From NCBI GenBank assembly GCA_964576365.1, contig CAZNUT010000010.1, positions 1-34,892 on the forward strand: a stretch of 34,892 nucleotides of DNA, read 5' to 3'. The number at the start of each line of letters is the position of its first letter. Position 1 is the first letter of the stretch. This document shows, piece by piece, positions 31,404 to 34,892 of the stretch. The notes beneath the pieces were generated by a model that was given only the letters and a program-made list of their open reading frames with translations, had not been told where the DNA came from and did not search any database. Position numbers and translations under genes: made by a program. The stretch comes from CAZMJG01 sp964576365 (GTDB lineage: Bacteria; Patescibacteriota; Microgenomatia; UBA1406; GWC2-37-13).

Positions 31404-32948
31404 ATGAATTATCGATTATTATTGATGTTTCTTACCCTGATTGGTTTAAGTGATGCAAGCTATTTGACATATGAGCATTACTATGGGGGTATCCCTCCCT
31501 GCACCACAGGTATCTTTTCAGATTGTGGAAAAGTGCTCAAAAGTGAGTATGCGACTATGTTTGGCGTACCACTTGCTGTGTATGGTAGTATTTACTACCT
31601 GTCCTTATTTGGTTTATTATTATTGACTCATCTTCCGAATAAAAAAAATGTGATACTGTATAGTCTAATTTTTCTTTTTTCTGCAGGAGGCTTATTTTTT
31701 TCTTTGTATCTGGTATATCTGCAAGGTATGGTGATTGGAGCATGGTGTCAATATTGTCTCTTGTCAGCTGCGACCAGCATTGCTATTTTTATATTCTCCC
31801 GGGTTCTTCTTTTTGATAAGTATAAAAAGTATCTTTATTTCATGCTTTATGTATTATATAGCAGGTTTATAAAGCCAATTTTATTCTGTATTGATCCAGA
31901 AATCGTACACGAGCACGCTCTGTACATGGCGAAAATGATGGGAAAGATGCCGGGATTATATTCTCTTCTTAGTTTATTTTTTGGTCACACTCATGGCATA
32001 TTAACCCAGAAGATTCGAGGCATAGAATTCAAGTCACCCATCGGTCTTGCTGCAGGATACGATTATTACGCCTCCTGCACGCAGATACTACCCGCATTAG
32101 GTTTTGGTTTTGAGACAGTTGGTACCATCACCCATATGCCTTGTGAGGGCAATAAGAAGCCACGGCTTGGAAGGTTGCCAAAATCAAAATCATTACTGGT
32201 AAATAAAGGATTTCGAAATCCTGGCGCAGGGGAGATTATCAAAAAAATGGAAAGGCAATCGTTTCATTTTCCTGTGGGTGTCAGTATTGGAGTAACAAAT
32301 GACGAGAGTATTACAACTACTTCTGAAGCAATTGAAGACATAGTTCAGTCTTTTATTCAATTTGAAAAATCACAGGTTGAGCACGCGTACTATGAATTAA
32401 ACATCAGTTGTCCCAATCTTGCCGTTTCGGTTTCGTTTTACGAGCCACAAACTCTTGAGAAATTATTATCAAAAATTGAAATTTTGAAAGTTGCAAAACC
32501 AGTGTTTGTTAAAATGCCAATCGATAAAACAGATGAGGAGTTTGTAGCGTTACTCAAAACGATTAAAAAATATTCATTTATTACAGGAGTCATCATCGGC
32601 AATTTGCAAAAAGATAGAAAAGATCCGGCTTTTGATGTGGGCGAAATAAAATCAGTAGGGAAAGGAAATTTTAGTGGGCGACCTACATTTCTGCGTTCAA
32701 ATCAGCTTGTTAGTTTGACTTATAAACACTTTAAAAAACGTTTCATTATCATCGGATGCGGAGGAGTTTTTAGTGCAAAAGACGCGTATGAAAAAATCTT
32801 GCGCGGTGCAACATTAGTCCAATTGATTACCGGCATGATTTTTGAAGGTCCACAGCTCATCGCGCAAATCAATAATGAGTTAGAGGATTTATTAGAAAAA
32901 AATCGTTATGCTCATATTTCAGAAGCGGTTGGACAGCTGAACAAATAG
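31404..32948 (+). CDS. VKOR-dihydroorotate dehydrogenase fusion protein
   Basis: 514 aa in one frame. Residues 1-140 are a vitamin K epoxide reductase-type four-helix membrane domain with all four cysteines: C33 and C41 (PPCTTGIFSDC) and C115-x2-C118 (WCQYC). VKOR oxidises thiols of a disulfide-forming partner and reduces quinone. Residues 148-514 are a class 2 (PyrD-type) dihydroorotate dehydrogenase: membrane-hook YSRFIKPILFCIDPEIVHEH, FMN motif GLAAGYDYYAS (215-225) and NISCPN (333-338). The lysine usual after GxD is Y221, and the base position carries C336 rather than the Ser of class 2 enzymes. Both halves use quinone, so sharing a quinone pool is plausible. It is co-transcribed with the FAD oxidoreductase. 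Confidence 0.85.
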   Translation: MNYRLLLMFLTLIGLSDASYLTYEHYYGGIPPCTTGIFSDCGKVLKSEYATMFGVPLAVYGSIYYLSLFGLLLLTHLPNKKNVILYSLIFLFSAGGLFFSLYLVYLQGMVIGAWCQYCLLSAATSIAIFIFSRVLLFDKYKKYLYFMLYVLYSRFIKPILFCIDPEIVHEHALYMAKMMGKMPGLYSLLSLFFGHTHGILTQKIRGIEFKSPIGLAAGYDYYASCTQILPALGFGFETVGTITHMPCEGNKKPRLGRLPKSKSLLVNKGFRNPGAGEIIKKMERQSFHFPVGVSIGVTNDESITTTSEAIEDIVQSFIQFEKSQVEHAYYELNISCPNLAVSVSFYEPQTLEKLLSKIEILKVAKPVFVKMPIDKTDEEFVALLKTIKKYSFITGVIIGNLQKDRKDPAFDVGEIKSVGKGNFSGRPTFLRSNQLVSLTYKHFKKRFIIIGCGGVFSAKDAYEKILRGATLVQLITGMIFEGPQLIAQINNELEDLLEKNRYAHISEAVGQLNK

Positions 32949-33071
32949 CTGCCGTGTTGTTTCATTATTTTTTCATTAATCTATTTTCACTATTGGATTT
33001 ATTATTATGTATGACTCTGTCCTTTAGATATTCATACGTGTTGTTTAAGTAAATCATGAGGAGTTTTGATT

Positions 33072-33818
33072 TTACTCAAGGAAGAGAAGAAGAGACATGA
33101 CCATAACTCCGAGTAAGAATACTGCGGTTTGTCGCAGTCCGCTTTTGAGGCTACTTTCTTTGTGCAATTCTGGAATGAGATCAGATCCGGCAATGTATAT
33201 AAATGTACCCGCTGCAAAGGGTAACAAGATGCTTTCTATTTCACTTCCTGTTTGAAAAAACAATATAGCTACAGCTCCAAATATAGCTGTCAGAGCAGTA
33301 AAAAAATTATAAAGAAGTGCTTTTTTACGATCGAATCCTCCGTGAATAAGTACGCCAAAGTCTCCAATTTCCTGAGGAATTTCATGTAGTGCGATCGCAA
33401 TAGTGGTACTGATGCCAAGTGGAATGCTCACCAAATAGCTTGCTGCTATGATAATGCCATCAATAAAATTATGTAATGCGTCACCCATAATATTCATGGA
33501 GATAAATCTATGAACGTGATTTTTTTCAATAGGCATATGGCAGTGTCTCCAGGCAATTATTTTTTCCATTACAAAAGAAAATATGATGCCGCTAAGGATG
33601 TATAAAGAAGATTGAATTGTGAGGCCGTTTGATTGTTCGCTTATTTCAGGAAGTAAGTGAATAAATACATCACCCATCAGCGCACCTGCGGAAAACCCTA
33701 CCAAAAGAAGCACGATCTGTTTTAATTTTTGTGTTGGAAGAGCAAAAGTTGCAATTCCGATAAAGGAAACTGCGCTTACTGCAAAAACACTACTTAATGA
33801 ATAAATCCAGATGTCCAT
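33072..33818 (-). CDS. ZIP family divalent metal transporter
   Basis: 248 aa with about eight membrane helices. ZIP signatures: GDALHNFIDGIIIAAS (helix IV) and ALHEIPQEIGDFGVLIHGG (helix V), with the His, Asn, Asp and Glu residues that form the binuclear metal site. A His-containing loop (KNHVHRF) precedes helix IV. The likely role is uptake of zinc, or of Fe or Mn. Minus-strand TAAAAT (plus 33834-33839) ends 15 nt before the ATG. It is 57 nt downstream of the nuclease gene on the same strand. Confidence 0.92.
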   Translation of the reverse strand: MDIWIYSLSSVFAVSAVSFIGIATFALPTQKLKQIVLLLVGFSAGALMGDVFIHLLPEISEQSNGLTIQSSLYILSGIIFSFVMEKIIAWRHCHMPIEKNHVHRFISMNIMGDALHNFIDGIIIAASYLVSIPLGISTTIAIALHEIPQEIGDFGVLIHGGFDRKKALLYNFFTALTAIFGAVAILFFQTGSEIESILLPFAAGTFIYIAGSDLIPELHKESSLKSGLRQTAVFLLGVMVMSLLLFLE

Positions 33819-33875
33819 ATGAGTACGTAGTGTATTTTACTGTTTTTTTTATAATGATGCAACAGATTTTGCATC

Positions 33876-34448
33876 TCAGTTGCATTTATTCCATAAGCCT
33901 AATCGTTGGTTTCGGGCCTGGGTTTGAGCATGACGTATGATGTCGTTGTATTTCAGATCAGGCGGATAGGTGAGGAGGTATGCATATCCTTGTTCTACTA
34001 AATACTCGTTGACAAATATTGCTTCTAAAGAATTTTCAGGATTGGGTAAGTAAATATATCGTAAAAGTCTACCGTAGCGGTCAGTATCAGATACATCTTT
34101 TTCAAGTAAAACTGTTTTGCCTTCGACAAGCGCTTTGTTCTTTTGCGCCGCCTCTCGTCCAAAGCACTCCACTCGTTTTTTTGGGTGTTTTGTTTCGGGT
34201 GTATCAATGCCTATGTAGCGGACTTTTTCTCCCGTAGTAAGTTCGATAGTATCACCATCGACTACCTTTGCTACTGTTGCAGTTATTAGATTATTTTTTT
34301 TGAGTTTCACGAGAGCATGTGTTTGTGAAGCAAGAGTAGAAAAAGGAATGCGACTTTGTAGCCATACATCAATGTATTGATTCAGTAATATGGCACCAAC
34401 AACAAGAAAAGGAGCGATGTAGAGCTTCCATAGCTTTACCTTGATCAT
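33876..34448 (-). CDS. Thermonuclease (SNase) family protein, membrane-anchored or secreted
   Basis: 190 aa. An N-terminal hydrophobic segment (about 8-24) exports a staphylococcal-nuclease fold. VAKVVDGDTIEL leads to catalytic R77 and E85 (VRYIGIDTPET) and R127 (TDRYGRLLRYIYL), matching R35, E43 and R87 of Staphylococcus nuclease. The C-terminal ARNQRLGLWNKCN is also typical. It should degrade DNA or RNA outside the cell, for example to feed nucleotide uptake. The minus-strand TATAAT (plus 34455-34460) ends 6 nt before the ATG. Confidence 0.93.
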   Translation of the reverse strand: MIKVKLWKLYIAPFLVVGAILLNQYIDVWLQSRIPFSTLASQTHALVKLKKNNLITATVAKVVDGDTIELTTGEKVRYIGIDTPETKHPKKRVECFGREAAQKNKALVEGKTVLLEKDVSDTDRYGRLLRYIYLPNPENSLEAIFVNEYLVEQGYAYLLTYPPDLKYNDIIRHAQTQARNQRLGLWNKCN

Positions 34449-34816
34449 AAGGTTATTATATCAATCTATAGGTATGTAGCTTGTGAGCAAATATTGTTTT
34501 TAGAGCAGTGGTCAGTGAATGAGTTGTTTGGTTATGTGGATACGTAGATGAGTCATGTGCCATGTGGCGCCTAGCAAATCAATCCGTCAAAGATTTTATG
34601 AGATGAATTGTGCTTATGCCGATCGACAGGCAATATCTTTATTTGTTGTCATACATGTATCAACTCCATCAGCAACTCATGTAAAAACACAGGCGTATAT
34701 CTTATTTTGTCAGTCTGGCTATTTGATAGGCTGTTTGTTACAATTACTACATTAAATTGAAATATAGATTTGGATCAAAGTCGGGTCATTTCATATTGAC
34801 AGTGAGTAGAAACATT
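34449..34816. other. Non-coding gap of 368 bp before the tRNA
   Basis: Only the nuclease promoter at its start and a possible tRNA promoter at its end are seen (TTGGAT near 34771, CATATT about 17 nt later). A 66-codon ORF at 34555-34755 lacks a -10 box at the usual distance and looks accidental. I see nothing else in it. Confidence 0.45.
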
Positions 34817-34890
34817 CGGGGCGTAGTTCAGATGGCTAGAACGTACGCTTTGGGAGCGTAAGGTCGCGAGTTCAAGTCTCGCCGCCCCGA
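34817..34890 (+). tRNA. tRNA-Pro (anticodon UGG)
   Basis: A full cloverleaf can be drawn: acceptor CGGGGCG (34817-34823) with CGCCCCG (34883-34889), D-arm GTTC/GAAC, anticodon stem TACGC/GCGTA with loop TTTGGGA (anticodon TGG), T-arm GCGAG-TTCAAGT-CTCGC, and discriminator A at 34890. The C1-G72 start and the TGG anticodon fit bacterial tRNA-Pro. The window ends 2 nt later (CA), so no encoded CCA is visible. Confidence 0.96.
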
Positions 34891-34892
34891 CA

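Noticed and set aside
34555..34755. 66-aa ORF before the tRNA
   Set aside because: No recognisable motif, no -10 box at the usual distance, and low-complexity amino acid use.
1..34892. UGA read as glycine (SR1/Gracilibacteria code)
   Set aside because: Several genes end cleanly at TGA with family-typical C-termini.
1..34892. CRISPR array, insertion sequence or prophage
   Set aside because: No regularly spaced repeats, transposase, integrase or phage structural genes were seen on either strand.

Overview
The window looks like a chromosomal segment of an AT-rich bacterium from the Candidate Phyla Radiation (Patescibacteria), possibly Microgenomates-like. The taxon is inferred from gene style, not from a marker tree. 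The pointers are many small stand-alone genes, Thr/Pro-rich secreted proteins, a type IV secretion-type pilin domain and a compact membrane biology. TGA is used as an ordinary stop (for example at 6189-6191, 9246-9248 and 22-23 kb), so the Gracilibacteria/SR1 recoding does not apply. Most genes lack a Shine-Dalgarno (SD) sequence. Instead a TATAAT-like -10 box ends about 6 nt before the start codon, which predicts leaderless mRNAs for about 23 genes.

Layout. 0.1-3.4 kb: accessory block with a Ser/Thr kinase, an unrecognised 390-aa protein, a wHTH/PD-(D/E)XK-like protein and a divergent PIN ribonuclease (candidate defence or stress module). 3.5-9.9 kb: small single-gene units (Nudix, DUF5661, VOC, trypsin-like protease, YkgJ-like, two YdeI/OmpD-associated, two DUF1801, PAS, YkvA). 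Among them is a self-contained cassette at 8315-8870: promoter, SAM-I (S-box) riboswitch, strong SD, orphan 107-aa gene, terminator. 9.9-18 kb: C39-like/TPR protein, class IV aminotransferase, L,D-transpeptidase, secreted Ig/Pro-Thr protein, AlkC-type DNA glycosylase, two membrane proteins and TypA/BipA. 18-25.4 kb: ferric-reductase-like heme membrane protein, then an operon of a nucleoside-phosphorylase-like 551-aa protein, zwf and gnd (oxidative pentose phosphate pathway), a cyclase-family hydrolase and a AAA+ ATPase. 25.5-34.9 kb: Mn/Fe superoxide dismutase, membrane protein, DUF4258-like protein, a beta-propeller/T4SS-pilin fusion, TruB, a 40-aa membrane peptide, a FAD oxidoreductase followed by a VKOR-dihydroorotate dehydrogenase fusion, a ZIP transporter, a thermonuclease and tRNA-Pro(UGG).

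How they fit together. Several genes concern redox and stress: zwf/gnd (NAD(P)H), superoxide dismutase, VKOR-DHODH (thiol and quinone redox), heme membrane protein, AlkC and Nudix. Envelope functions come from L,D-transpeptidase, the secreted proteins and the pilin fusion. The most novel items are the SAM-I riboswitch in front of an orphan gene, with a pairing that predicts activation by SAM; the VKOR-DHODH fusion; the propeller-pilin fusion; and the kinase-nuclease cluster. No CRISPR array, rRNA gene, transposase or integrase was seen.
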